The notes under the pieces were generated by a model. The model was not told where the DNA came from. It did no database searches and saw only the letters and a program-made list of their open reading frames with translations. A DNA stretch of 64,000 nt from contig WEDG01004157.1 in assembly GCA_017591395.1 (NCBI GenBank), positions 62,001 through 126,000 of the forward strand. The letters run 5' to 3'. Below are positions 1-11,087 of this stretch, in pieces (within the stretch, counting starts at the first letter, position 1; the number at the start of each line of letters is the position of its first letter). Position numbers and translations under genes: made by a program. The DNA comes from Schistocephalus solidus. Taxonomy: Eukaryota; Platyhelminthes; Cestoda; Diphyllobothriidea; Diphyllobothriidae.

Positions 1-3000
1 TATGAGCACCCTCATAACCATTGTTGATTATACGTTTCACTGGGACCTTTCTCGTCTGCCCCTAGTTTCGAACCTCAGACCACGCAATCGACAATAAGCT
101 CATGTACCCATTGACCGATTGAAATTTGGTCTACACTACGGGAAGGCAGTCCAGCCTCAGAGTTCAGTGCACATTCTGGCTGAGCTGTCGCGTATAACCC
201 TAGGAAGTTCCGCCAATCAGGCACCGGTGGAATTGGGATGATCATACAGTGGAAGTCAACTATTGTTTGATTAAATCAACATTTATGTCACTGTGGACCT
301 TTCTCCTTGGCAGCCAACGTGGAAACAACCTCATCAGCGAACTGATCGAGTGCTTCTGTGATCCTGCATCTAGGTCCAGGACAGTTTACATACATATACG
401 ATGGTTGATACCCACTTCATTTGTAGTACAGAGCCTAGACATAAGGTTCACCGATATAGCTTGATGGTAGGATGAATGCAGGACGCAAATATTACTTCAA
501 AATTCGCTCTACTGCCCTCCGAGGGGTTCTGATAGTGATGAGCAGTCGGTGATCGAAATGTTTTCCAGAAAAAGCTGAAGGTAACAAAGGTGACCCTTTG
601 TAGTTATCAGCCAAATAGGTTATTTGATCGTGCTCTCGCCTGTTAATCACATGGCTCGATTCTTAAACCCTTCTTATCCGCCCATGTTAGGCGGTCTGCG
701 GAAGCATGCTGCTCTCAGCTTAACGTAAAAGTACAAACTGTAGAGGCTAAAAAAATTTCCAGAAAGACCCTACTTTGAAGAGTTTTGGTATTAAAGCCGG
801 ATGAGTACATGCTTTGAGAAAACTTTATATAACATTTTCGATGGCTGGATGTTTACTTTTTACTTCTTCTGGCGCCTTGTCTGGCGGTCGATTTTTGTGG
901 ATATGCGGTCCGCCATTTTACATCATCCTTTTCGTTTGCTTGCTTCGTAATAAGCTCTAAAAGGGAGAAAGGTAATTTCGGCGCCAATTCGACTACCCAA
1001 TAAGCCTGGATATACTGTCTCATGATCCTCCATGAGCGGCTTTACATCCACGATTTGTCCACTGTCATCCTCTGGGAATAATTAAAAGTCTCCATACCTA
1101 CTTTGGACAATCACGGGTATCACAATTGCATTTCGATCAATCATAGCAACTTTTTTTTCAAAAGTTACCGCATCAGTAACTCCAAGAAGGTTTCCTGTGG
1201 TAGTTGAGAGTTCAACCTGCATGAGTGGATCTGGGCACTAAAATTGGAGAAAGGGCTCACCTTCGACGCCCTTTATAAACCTCTCCTTGAGATAGATTCC
1301 TATGAGTGGAAGCGGACATCCCAGGTTCAGCAGCTGGCAGTTGTGACCTGAAGGAGGGAAATTAAAAAAGCTGTGCAGAAATGACTACCATCCAGTTGAA
1401 TTCGCAAGAAGAGGCCATTTCTGCCGACGTATGACTTGTCAGCATGCATCTACTTTAGTCAGTGCCACCGCTTGAACGTCAGTGAATAGATTCCGAGAAA
1501 GAAGGCTCTACAAATGGCGTACCTATATGAGGTTTCCTGAACCTATAAAGAAGAATATAAGAGAGACAGCAACGTGGAAACGATTGCATTCTTATAGCGT
1601 TAAATACTGAACATTCTCACAACTGAGCGTAAATCTCAGTCCAACTCTCAACTTGTCGTTGCGATCAAAGTTCAGGTTTAAGGGTTCATTTCTTGGTGCA
1701 TAAGCAGGAAATTTAGACTGGAAAAAGGTTGGATATAGGTCCTATGGTACACAAGGAATCTAAAATCACAAAGGCAACCACTAATGGTACGTAAGTATGG
1801 CATATTTGTCAAATGCTATCTTAGCTAATCGGTGCCACCGAGATTAATTAGAAGCATCATGAAAATGTAGGCAGCCACAGACTCTGGTCGTGAGACCAGA
1901 GAAGAAGCCCAAAGATATCCATTTGTCTTACCGCCAGATTGTGCATGTATTTCACCACTCATTATCCTCACTTTTTGTTTCTGGTCATCAATTTTTGGGA
2001 CCTTAAAAGCATTGTTTAGTCCCTTCCTACTTAAAGTCTGTTTGTAGCAAAAATACTGCTTTGGTCGGCCGCAGAGACCACGGCGCCAGGAAACACGTTA
2101 GTGAGTGTCATCCCATAAATCTTTGTAAAGACGGTGTCTCAGTCCCGACGTAGTTCACGACCCGCAATTGTTTCACTCGTTTCTGACTTATTCTCTCTTC
2201 TTCTTTAAAAGTCTATGAAATAAAAGGAAGAAGACTTCTTGAAAGGGAATATCCTTTACTGAAAACAGTTTAGTGAAAGTGCAAAGATGATGTCCCGAAA
2301 AGTTTCATCTTCAAAGTGCCATAGTACAAAAAGATTTGAATTTTAAAACCAGGTCCAATTGGCCACTGAACTGAATGCTTTACTGGCCATGGCATGTCCT
2401 CAGCAGTCGGAAATATGTAAGAGCCTTCACAACAAATCCGAAAATATAACTACAACATTGAATAGGTGATAATAATAAGTTTCGGTGTTTTCACCATCAT
2501 CAGACCTCAGGTGTGGATAACATTCATTTTGAAGACCGCTGTAATCTGAACGATGGTAATGAACCAGCTGGCATCGTAATTACTCGGATCTCTCTGGTCC
2601 AGCGCCAAAAAAGTGAGGATATCGATATTTGGATTTTATACTCACATACACATGTTAAAATGCACTAAACTGAAGTAAACTAAATGCAAAGATCATTCAG
2701 AGGAGCGTAAAAAGCTAAGCCATTTTTGTGACCTTTGTGGAGAAATGAGAGCAGAATACACCAATAAACTGAAGAAATCAGGTAGAATATGCGTGCTACT
2801 AGTACATGCTGATACTTTAGCCCCTCGGTGAACTAGAAACGAAGGTGAATGTCCATCGCTAAGACGCCTCACCAAGGAACGCTGCGACTCTACTTCCGAA
2901 GATCCTGGCAGAACAACTGATGGCTTTAGCATGAGCTAGGTCATCATACGAAACCTAATAGACGACTTATCAAAATTAAGTTTCAGAATACCATTAAAGG

Positions 3001-4305
3001 TAAACGTGGATTTCTTTATGGAATTGGTAGACCCTGAAACCGTTACGCATCTTCGAGTAGGTCAGGGATAAATTAATTATCAACTTTCTCCTGGCCTGGC
3101 CAATAATCTGGTCCAAACAGAGGGATGTTCATGGTTTTCAACCTTTTAAAGAGCTTGCGTGTGCAATAAAAGAAGATGGGAAGACAAGCGGCATTAAATA
3201 CAAAGCTAAGTTTTTTTTTAGCTAGTTGAATGGTTCTGCTTGACGCTTAATTATCTTGCGTTCGACCAGAAACTGACCAGAACAGAGCTTATACATTTAT
3301 AGAGCATGGAAATAAATGAACTTGTAGTGAAAGTTGATGGACTTATAGAAGTTAATTATAAAAACAGCATTATTGTAAATGTACCGTAGTCAAAATAATA
3401 ACCGACAAAAAAACTAAGCACGGTGAGGGAGAGACTTTGATACTCTCAAAGACAAGGGCCTAAACCGAGAAGTGAATCAGAGGATGAAATATGTTTTTGA
3501 GTACAGGCTAAAACTATTTGAAATCGACAGTCATTCAGTCCAAAAAGGAGTAAAACAGGCATGCACGGGAAAGTAAACGTGGATAATTAACAGGCCGAAA
3601 AATCAAACGGATATCAGAAGCTGTCACTGAACTAATCAATTTTTAGCGCATATACTTAAACAAAATCATCCTTTTGGAACGTCATCTTTGTTTTACTTTA
3701 AGGGGCATTTTAGAATTGTATTCTGTAGGTATTTGTACAATCACTGCTTCGGCCCCTACAATCCTTACACCTTAGTCACGGTCGTCATTATAAATATTAT
3801 GTCATAGACAGAACAGTGGTCAGTGTTTGGGGTTGTCCTGTTAGATGGAACGCGGCACCTTGATCAAATAAGAATGTATTCATCCGATATTTTTAAGCGG
3901 CTACTCTAGTTGGAGATCCTGGTGAGGCATTTGCTTCACCCTCTTCCTCGTCCGTGCAATTCACGGTAACAGTACCCTATACTTTAGGTATTTAACTCTC
4001 AACAAACTCCCATCCTATTAATGGCCGGGTTTTTTATAAATTAATTTGATCTGCCTGAAAACTTTTTCTCCTGGTGGCGACACTTATCCGCAGTAACAGT
4101 TGCAAACAGGCAAATGGGGCCATTATTTAATGAATACGAATTTTTTTAATAGTAATCGTGTTTTCAAAGTTAAAAAGGTTATCTTCTTCGGAATTTTATA
4201 AACTAGGTCGCCAAATTTCACTGTTTTATCACATTGTCTAGCTTTTATATTTCTATACCGTCTTGAATTTATGAATTTATTAAATTGACCAGCTTAATTG
4301 ACCAG
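1..4305. other. Unassigned non-coding DNA
   Basis: I see no gene, RNA or mobile-element signature here on either strand. Open frames are short, under 90 codons, and none shows a recognisable domain or a convincing splice-bounded reading frame. Old, unrecognised repeats are possible. Confidence 0.5.
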
Positions 4306-4461
4306 CTAAATTGACCACTTTTACATAAAAATACACTGATAATATGCAAATAAATTGTAATTTGTATGGAAATCTATATAAATTTATGTAAACTTTCTAT
4401 AGAAATTACCCTTTGTGTACTTATTATCAGTGAGTTTTTTGTGAAAAAGTGGTCGATTCAG
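4306..4461. mobile_element. MITE-like element with 38-bp terminal inverted repeats
   Basis: The left arm at 4306-4343 and the right arm at 4423-4461 are near-complementary. Both share a GACCACTTTT-like stretch, and the arms end internally in the perfect inverted pair CACTGATAAT / ATTATCAGTG. The roughly 80-bp core is very AT-rich and non-coding. This is the structure of a miniature inverted-repeat (non-autonomous DNA) transposon. No clear target-site duplication is visible and I cannot name the superfamily. A partial tandem of AATTGACCAGCT precedes the left end at 4284-4306. Confidence 0.6.
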
Positions 4462-5900
4462 CAATTAAAACGCTAACAGAAAATTTCTTGAAAATGGGAG
4501 TGGCAATGAGTGCATGTGGCCTTGCCTGACAATAACCGGTGGGCATAGCAGCGTGTAGGCAGGGAATCTATTGACAAAAATCTAAATGAGCAAATTAGGG
4601 ATTAAAATGTCCAATTTGCTGATTTACTGGCGAATGACTATGCTCCCACACAAAAGGTCAGTATGTATAGGGAACCAGTCCAAACGCGCGTGCAGGTAGT
4701 CAATCCTATTTGCTGGACAAAGTCAGAAAATCATAAAAAGCGGGGCGTCAAGGTCAATGCTCACTATGTCGACCTCAGTTTTAGTTTCTAAAGTGTCACT
4801 GACGAAGGCGTCATTATTCTCTCGCAATGACGACGGAACAACGTTCAACACACGCGCTACACATCAACAGAATCTTCTCACAACTGGTAAATTTCTCAGA
4901 AAACAGCGAACTGACGATATAAACAAATTCGATTTGTTACGCTTGCGGTTTACACATGAAAGCTTCTACTTATGCATTTCAGTCTAAAATGTATTCATTT
5001 TTCTTGCATTTACTAATTTTCACTGATCCTTCCAGAGAGGTTACTTATTTTTTCTAGAATTTTCTACGTTTACCGATTTCTTCGTAAATCGATTTGATAT
5101 TTACAGGTGGAAACTTGTCTTAAAGGATTGTAGAACCGTATGAGCTGATTTGGTTAAAAAAAGTTGCACGCTGTTAGCAAGTATTTTTAAGTTTTATTAT
5201 AAATGCTTGAGCGTTCGCTCCTTGCCTGACGGAAACCTCTGGTCTTGAATACATGTCTCATACTTGCATCCAGTTGCATATTCCTCCGAGAATAGCTCTT
5301 TTTTATAAAAATTCATGATTTTTCCTCAGCGCTGACGCTTAACACACCCCTATTTGATGTATGCATTACATATGATAGTAATGATAACAGCCCTTCCAGC
5401 ACCAGCCCCGGGTAGCCCCCTTTGGCCCCCTCCATACAATTGATAGTTCTTCCGCATGGATCAATTCAAGTCCTTACTTTGCTCTTACCACTAACTCATG
5501 ACAAAAAAATTTGCAAATTAATGATGAGAGATATTTTATTATTAAAAGAGATAAAATATGTACATGCGTAGAAAAGGTTTCTCATAGTCTGGCGAACTTG
5601 CTCCTGTTGTAAAAATCTGGTTCCTTAAATAAAAAGAAATCTGTTTGGTTACCGAAGCATGCCAGGCATGAACATTATGAAAAGGGTAAGAAATCACCAA
5701 CACTCAAGTTAGTATGAAAATGCATACTCATTCAGTAGTCAAGTTAATCAATCAGCAACATCCAAGTCCTGATTAAAATCCCATACAATGGCTCTGTGTG
5801 CCAAGAATATATGCTGTGTGGTTTATGTGTCATTACAACCCCTACCTACCATCATTTTAGCAATGTAAGTTACAGACTGAATGAAATCCCCCTGAACGGC
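4462..5900. other. Unassigned non-coding DNA
   Basis: No gene is recognised. On the minus strand an AATAAA-type signal lies near 5530 in an A/T-rich stretch. It could serve as the polyadenylation signal of the minus-strand exon that ends at 5901. Confidence 0.4.
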
Positions 5901-6109
5901 TCATGGCTTGATCTTGATTTGCATATCATGAAAAAAGTTAAATCTGAAATCCGTTAGCTGTGAAGATATTGGGATAATTACTGTGTCCTCGGACGCAAAC
6001 AGTGTTGTGCAAATTGCGCTGACCTTGGCGGGGACAGCCATGGCCCGCACTTCCTTGAGTATGGTGTTCAAGACTGCCCATTGTTGTTCCACAATGCAAG
6101 CCAGATGGT
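5901..6109 (-). CDS. Candidate terminal exon of an unidentified minus-strand gene
   Basis: The minus strand reads acceptor ttaccttgcag at 6110-6120 and then an open frame of about 68 codons to a TGA at 5901. The peptide begins DHLACIVEQQW and ends DMQIKIKP. It has balanced composition, no repeats and no low complexity, unlike the random frames around it. The first codon is split, with one base supplied by an upstream exon. I do not recognise the family. Upstream exons would lie to the right, where LINE A begins within about 350 bp, so this gene may carry the LINE nest in an intron. It could instead be a chance open frame next to a chance acceptor. Confidence 0.4.
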
Positions 6110-6439
6110 CTGCAAGGTAATAAAAAAATTTCTATGTGATTGTTTACAACGTTCAGAAAAGTATTACTGCAGAGAATCCAAGTCCTTTCGCAGTTCGTTC
6201 ATTGACGTTGAAGTGACACCTAGGGGTTGTTCAATTAGTAGTCTGAGGTACACATTTGTAACAAATCCTAACTGATAAAGGGGCGGCAGGGTAGTTCGTG
6301 TTGGTGTACTCCAAGGCATGGATGGGCCCGGGTTATTTTCGTCATTCCTAGGCCTAAAAATAATAATGTCAAATTTTCTTACTGCAATATCGGTGGTGGC
6401 TTCGGCCAGCTAGTCAGTCTTCGTTCTGGCTCTTTTGGC
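6110..6439. other. Unassigned stretch before LINE A
   Basis: No gene is seen. It may include the 5' untranslated region of LINE A, whose 5' end I cannot fix because the target-site duplication is not obvious. Confidence 0.3.
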
Positions 6440-6501
6440 TGGCGAATAAATTTTTCCTCACCTTCGGAGGCCGAAGGGAGTTGGCGTAAATATCTATATC
6501 G

Positions 6502-7209
6502 ATGGTTTCTGAAAATTCGAAAAACAGTAATCGTAAGGTATCTTTACTACCACGGACGAGCGACAGCAGCATGCTCTTTACATTTCCATCGAACTACAAT
6601 GAAGCAGGGCATGATAGCCAGCAAAGTAATGGCGGAAAAGTGGCCTGCGACTTATCGACAGACCTGGATGCCACAAACCAAAATTCAGGTTTTCCGGGTG
6701 CTATTCGAGCAAACGCATTGTCAGGAGAACTCACGCTGTTTGAAAGGTCCTTAGAGATGTCTGCAAATCAACCAGCAGGCTCACCGATGAAGACAAATTT
6801 GAACACAGTATTAAAGACTGTAATAAAGGGCATGATTCAACCTTCCATCACTAAAAGAAAGCAGGATGCAGAAACAAGTTTTTTCCCTGACAGATCATTT
6901 TGTCTGGTAGTTCAAGGAGTCTCAGTGGCCACTGGGAAAACGCCAAAAGAAAGGGTAAAACTGGATCTGCTTATATCTCAAAAGTTTTTGAATGATACGC
7001 AAGAAACTGGTGTGGCGGTCGACATCAAAAAGATCTTTCGATTGGGGCCTCTCGTTACAAATGAAACGCATGAGGTTCGACCAAGACCATTAAAATTCGT
7101 CTTGGGGAGCAAACAGCAGGTAGATCTATTGCTCTCTCGAAAGTCCCCACTACGAAAGAATCATCGTGGAGTTTTTTTCAGCCGGATTACTCTCCCACCG
7201 ATTGGATGA
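6502..7209 (+). CDS. LINE A ORF1 protein (RNA-binding type), ends by frameshift
   Basis: The 235-residue open frame starts at an ATG in good position. Its N-terminal half is low-complexity and rich in Ser and Asn. From about residue 128 it has a domain (FCLVVQGVS..., KKIFRLGPL, RPRPLKFVL) matching the conserved ORF1 region of CR1-like elements, which packages the element's RNA. LINE B has the equivalent QQCLVIQGL, FRIGKK and PRPRPLKIML at 10460-10690. The true ORF1 probably continued in another frame past 7200, because SPTDWMKMRTLV lines up with LINE B's SPAERLKRRELV. The present stop therefore reflects decay. Confidence 0.7.
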   Translation: MVSENSKNSNRKVSLLPRTSDSSMLFTFPSNYNEAGHDSQQSNGGKVACDLSTDLDATNQNSGFPGAIRANALSGELTLFERSLEMSANQPAGSPMKTNLNTVLKTVIKGMIQPSITKRKQDAETSFFPDRSFCLVVQGVSVATGKTPKERVKLDLLISQKFLNDTQETGVAVDIKKIFRLGPLVTNETHEVRPRPLKFVLGSKQQVDLLLSRKSPLRKNHRGVFFSRITLPPIG

Positions 7210-7489
7210 AAATGAGGACACTGGTAGCAGAATTGAAAAAGACGTAAATACGAGGGGAACAAAACTTGAAAAATTGTAGACAACAAAATCGTCAAAACGG
7301 TGCGCTCGTTTTTATGGGAACATCCGGTGAAATTGACGGCAACCACGCCGGTCAAAAGCCCTACCAAATGCCTATAGATTTGAACCCAGACAGAAGACTT
7401 GATATATCTTGTGAAATATCCAGCAAAAATTGCCATGTGGAAGAAAGAACCAAAAATCTTCAGAAATCGAGGGAAGAAAACAAGATTAA

Positions 7490-8438
7490 AATGATGTACA
7501 CAAATGTGCAGAGTCTATTGAACAAATGGATGAAATTAAACTGGTCGTGGACCATTTACAACTTGACTTCAAAGCTCTAACTGAAACATGGTTAAATGAA
7601 CAAATCGCAGACACAGAAGTCAGAATAGAGGGTTTTCAGCTTATCCGCATGGATAGAAACGGACGTAGGGGTGGTGGAATCGCAATGTTTATACGAGAAG
7701 GCATTGACTTCATTCCGGATGGGCCCTCGCCAAATAGGATCTCGTCTTGCGAAATACTTTGTTGTAAACTGAAAGTCCCAAACCAACCAGACCTCCGTAT
7801 TGCCGTGGTATATCGACCCCCAGGACAGCGAACGGACACGGACCAAGCACTCATCACAGAGGTTAAGCAAATCTGCCCTAGCAAACACTTATTAATACTT
7901 GGAGATTTCAACGCTCCCGATATCGATTGGGTGTCAATGTACTGCTCGCGATCGGAAAATTCATTCGAACATAAATAACTACAGTTGGTAAATGACGAGT
8001 TTCTTATCCAACATATCACAATGAAGACGCGGTTCCGAAATGGGCAGCAGTCAAGCTGTTTGGATCTAATCATTAGTAGAGACGATAATTGAATCCTTGC
8101 ATTAAGTTCTTACGTGCGGCTTGGACGAAGTGATCATTGTGTTCTTGCTTGGGAGTACAGTCATTTTTTCTGTACCCAAATGTCGTGCAGTTAGGCAGAG
8201 AAATGTATGGAAAGGGGATTATCCCAAAATGAAAGAATTACTGCCACATCTACAAACAAAATAAGCATGGTGTCGTTCCCAATGGACAGTAAGAAAAACT
8301 CTGAAGCAGCTACAGCCCCCTAAATCACCTGGCCCAGATGGTATATCCGCAAAAAGTTCTCAATGAACTCACAGACCAGCTGGCCTCTCCGCTCTCCAAG
8401 ATATTTGAAAGTTCGATGAAGGCAGGGGCTCTGCCTAC
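7490..8438 (+). pseudogene. LINE A ORF2, endonuclease and start of reverse transcriptase, degenerate
   Basis: Endonuclease motifs of the exonuclease-endonuclease-phosphatase fold appear in order across two frames: YTNVQSLLNK, LTETWLNE, GRRGGGIAMFIREG, VVYRPPG and ILGDFNAPDIDW. A frame change near 7530 and a stop at 7976 break it. The C-terminal GRSDH-type motif is only weakly recoverable near 8120. A deletion then joins the end of the endonuclease to the RT linker (SPGPDGIS) near 8330, and the frame runs to the insertion site at 8438. This is a dead copy of the target-nicking and priming enzyme. Confidence 0.75.
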
Positions 8439-9287
8439 GATAGTTCGACCGTCGTAGTCCGACGATGTCCACCGTATGCTCATGGGAAAGTTGAGCAGGG
8501 ACGGTGACTTACGCGCGATTTAATTTAAAGTGATAGAAGACTTGTGCTGCATCTACCGCACTCTCTCCTCCTCCCCCACCTGAGCCCGGTGTCAAGACAG
8601 AGTCAAGAAGACCGGAGATGGGAGAGGGCGCAGATGGCTGGCACGGCTGGAGCCGCGCTGGGTGTGCCACCACAACTGGCTCGGATCCCACGGAGTGGGA
8701 GTGCCATAAAGGCCACATTTAGAAGGAGCCATTGCAACCTGACTCTCAGTCCGCCAGTCAGCCACTCCACACAAAACACACATTGGGCTGACCACGCGGT
8801 CCGAGTTATCCCGTCAGTTGGCAACCTTCCAAGCCACGCCTTTAGCGCACCGTGATAGTTTCAAGCGCGTCAGATTGTTTATAGTGAGGAACATGCGCTG
8901 AGCTGTCGACCTCACTCTCTCCCCCACCCCCACAATCAGACCACTGTCCGAGCCGGTCAGTTGTCTGATGCGGAAGCGGGCGCAGCTGCTGGTGACCTCG
9001 TCTACGTGTACAACGTACATGATCTGGCCCCCAAAACACAAGCACCAGTATTTCACACAACAGGGGGTTAAACGGCTTACATCTCACATGTGTGAGATAG
9101 CCAGAGGTCACGTTCAGAAGGAGCCATCGCAGCCTGACTCTCAGACCACCAGTCAGCCACTCCACACAACACACATTGGACTAACTGCGAGGTCTGAGTG
9201 TAATTGTCAGTTGGCAACCTTCCTACCACGGCACTCAACGTTACCGCACTCTCTTTCTACTCCCCCACCTGAGCCCGGTCTCATGAC
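8439..9287 (+). repeat. Composite GC-rich repeat R, left part, inserted in LINE A
   Basis: R copies share a head (a run near GGGACGGTGACTT, then a CTACCGCACTCTC stretch) followed by a pyrimidine-rich tract and the block CCTGAGCCCGGTGTCAAGAC. A second module is built around GCCATAAAGGCCACATT, AAGGAGCCATTGCA and GTCAGTTGGCAACCTTCC. Large copies occur here with 13992-14380 and at 54460-55887; fragments lie near 35300, 35700, 37250, 56205 and 57950. A GGTCTGAGTGTAATTGTCAG module appears at 9200. Several long but spurious open frames run through it because of base composition. With the right part R is about 1.24 kb. The 14-bp duplication implies LINE-type target-primed insertion, but R has no coding capacity I recognise. 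Confidence 0.8.
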
Positions 9288-9901
9288 CTTGACCTTGAAG
9301 ACCCTATAAGCACCACTAATTATTTATTCTCCAACTTGGACAATTTGATCTTCGTTACCACTTCACTAGGACTGTTCCGGACAATACTGTTTCAACTGCA
9401 TTGCCGAAATTCGTCATAAAACGGATCAAATTGGAATTTTTTTATCATCTTATTCAAGTTGACTGCGCAGGCTCTGCACCAATAAAAACTGACAACCACT
9501 CAGGGAACCAAACGTGTACAACCTCGTGAAGATCTGAAGTTATCCAGGACCTTCGAAATATCCGAACGGCTGAGTCGTTCCTGAATATCCTTCCTACCGT
9601 TTATAGTATTTTTTTCAAAAGCGTTTTTTTAACAAGTATAAACATTTTTTTCTGCATATTGCATTAAATACTCGCCATACTCCAAAGCCAGTCGGAAATT
9701 TTTCGTTATACGCTCAAAGGAGAACATACTTTTACGCAGTGTTTTAACATTTATGGACTCAAAACAATTGTTTGCTAGCAACAGAACCAGTCACGGAACT
9801 TCCTTTAAAGGAAAGCCTGTTGAGCTGGCTTCGACATCCACGACTGGCACTCATTTAGTTTATACTTACAACCAAAAACCAGCAAAGCGCGCAAACGCGT
9901 A

Positions 9902-10870
9902 ATGGCAGACAAATCCGTCGGCTACGAGGACGAATCTTGCGTTGGATGTTCTTATATTTTACTAAGAGTTTAAAAACTGGAAAATGAGCTTGCAGACTTA
10001 AGGAAGCTCTTGCAAGATAACATTACTCGACGAAATACGCTTAGCAATATTCCAGTTAAAAAGGCAGTGACTAAAGCACCAAAAGTATCAAAAACTACAA
10101 TATGTTACAGCTCACAATGTTCGGACGCGATTACCCATAACGACCGGATAACGGGAACACAGTCTCTGAATCTTACGGACGACGACCAGAGCAAACCACA
10201 AATCTCATCCTGCTATCATGGGTGTTCTAAAGAGCCCGTAGTTGAATCCGAAGAAACAAACGCGTGGCAAGCTGTAATGGGGAAACACCACAACAGGAGG
10301 ACAAAATCACAATCAACTCTGATGGATTCATTGAAGCCTTTAGATGAGAGTACGGTCAGAGGTAGACTAAATCCCAACGAGAGCTCTGTAAACCGTTCTT
10401 GTGCCCCTAAGGAGAACTTAGGAGGAAGCGAAAATTCCAAGCACCAGGATCGACAACAGTGTTTAGTTATTCAGGGTTTGCACGAGTCAACTGCAGTCCG
10501 ACCAGAAGACCGTGTCGCCGAAGACCTTGCTTCGTTTAATGGCCTCCTAAACCAGTTGCTCCCACCGGGCGTGGAAGTAAAAAGTTATTAAAAGCATTCC
10601 GGATCGGCAAAAAGTCTGAAGACAGCCTAGGAACGCCGCGACCGCGACCTCTGAAAATAATGCTAGAGAGCAAAGACCAAATCAAGGTGATCCTATCCAA
10701 AAAATTAACCTCCGTCACTCGCATAAATAGTTTTTTTTTCAACCGGACTACTCCCCTGCGGAAAGGCTGAAACGCCGGGAACTTGTCTTGGAACTGCAAT
10801 CAAGACTGAAGGCTGGCGAACACAATCTGGCTATTTTTCAAGGGGAAGGTAGTTCAAAAAGAATACGAAT
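9902..10870 (+). pseudogene. LINE B ORF1 protein, broken
   Basis: The frame opens at an ATG at 9902 with a short Cys pair (ESCVGCSY), then an in-frame TAA near 9971. It continues with a leucine-rich heptad stretch (LENELADLRKLL) that looks like a coiled coil. After about 140 polar residues the conserved CR1 ORF1 domain begins (QQCLVIQGL near 10460). A frameshift near 10588 is needed to reach FRIGKK, PRPRPLKIML and INSFFFNRTTP. Another near 10740 reaches SPAERLKRRELV. The order of Cys motif, coiled coil and RNA-binding domain is that of CR1-group ORF1 proteins. The C-terminal limit is approximate. Confidence 0.65.
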
Positions 10871-11087
10871 TTTCATTGAACCAACCGATTGTTTTGAGGA
10901 CAACGGCAGCCACCTCACTAACGCCAAAACCATCAGGGAACCAATTGCCCAAAGAGATGTCAGAACTGATTCCGTAACACCCAGCTTTCTCACTAAAGAA
11001 ACCAGAGTTACCGAAAATCATCAAGAAACGGAAAAGACATATGACCTTGACGTTAGAGGAGACACAGTTGGGCCCATAAAATTGACA

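Larger units (their letters stand above)
6440..8438 (+). mobile_element. CR1-like LINE A, 5' part (ORF1, endonuclease, start of RT)
   Basis: This is the upstream half of a non-LTR retrotransposon of the CR1/Jockey group. It encodes an ORF1 protein, an AP-type endonuclease and the first part of a reverse transcriptase, which reads through SPGPDG to about 8438. The rest of the same RT resumes at 14381. The split point carries a 14-bp duplication (ggggctctgcctac) at 8425-8438 and 14381-14394, showing that the intervening DNA is an insertion. Relative to LINE B, about 490 bp between endonuclease and RT is missing near 8215-8275. The 5' boundary is approximate. Confidence 0.85.

Noticed and set aside
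8509..9309. Several long overlapping open frames on both strands in the R repeat (69 to 113 codons)
   Set aside because: They are present in many frames at once, follow base composition, recur in every R copy with frameshifts, and show no domain.
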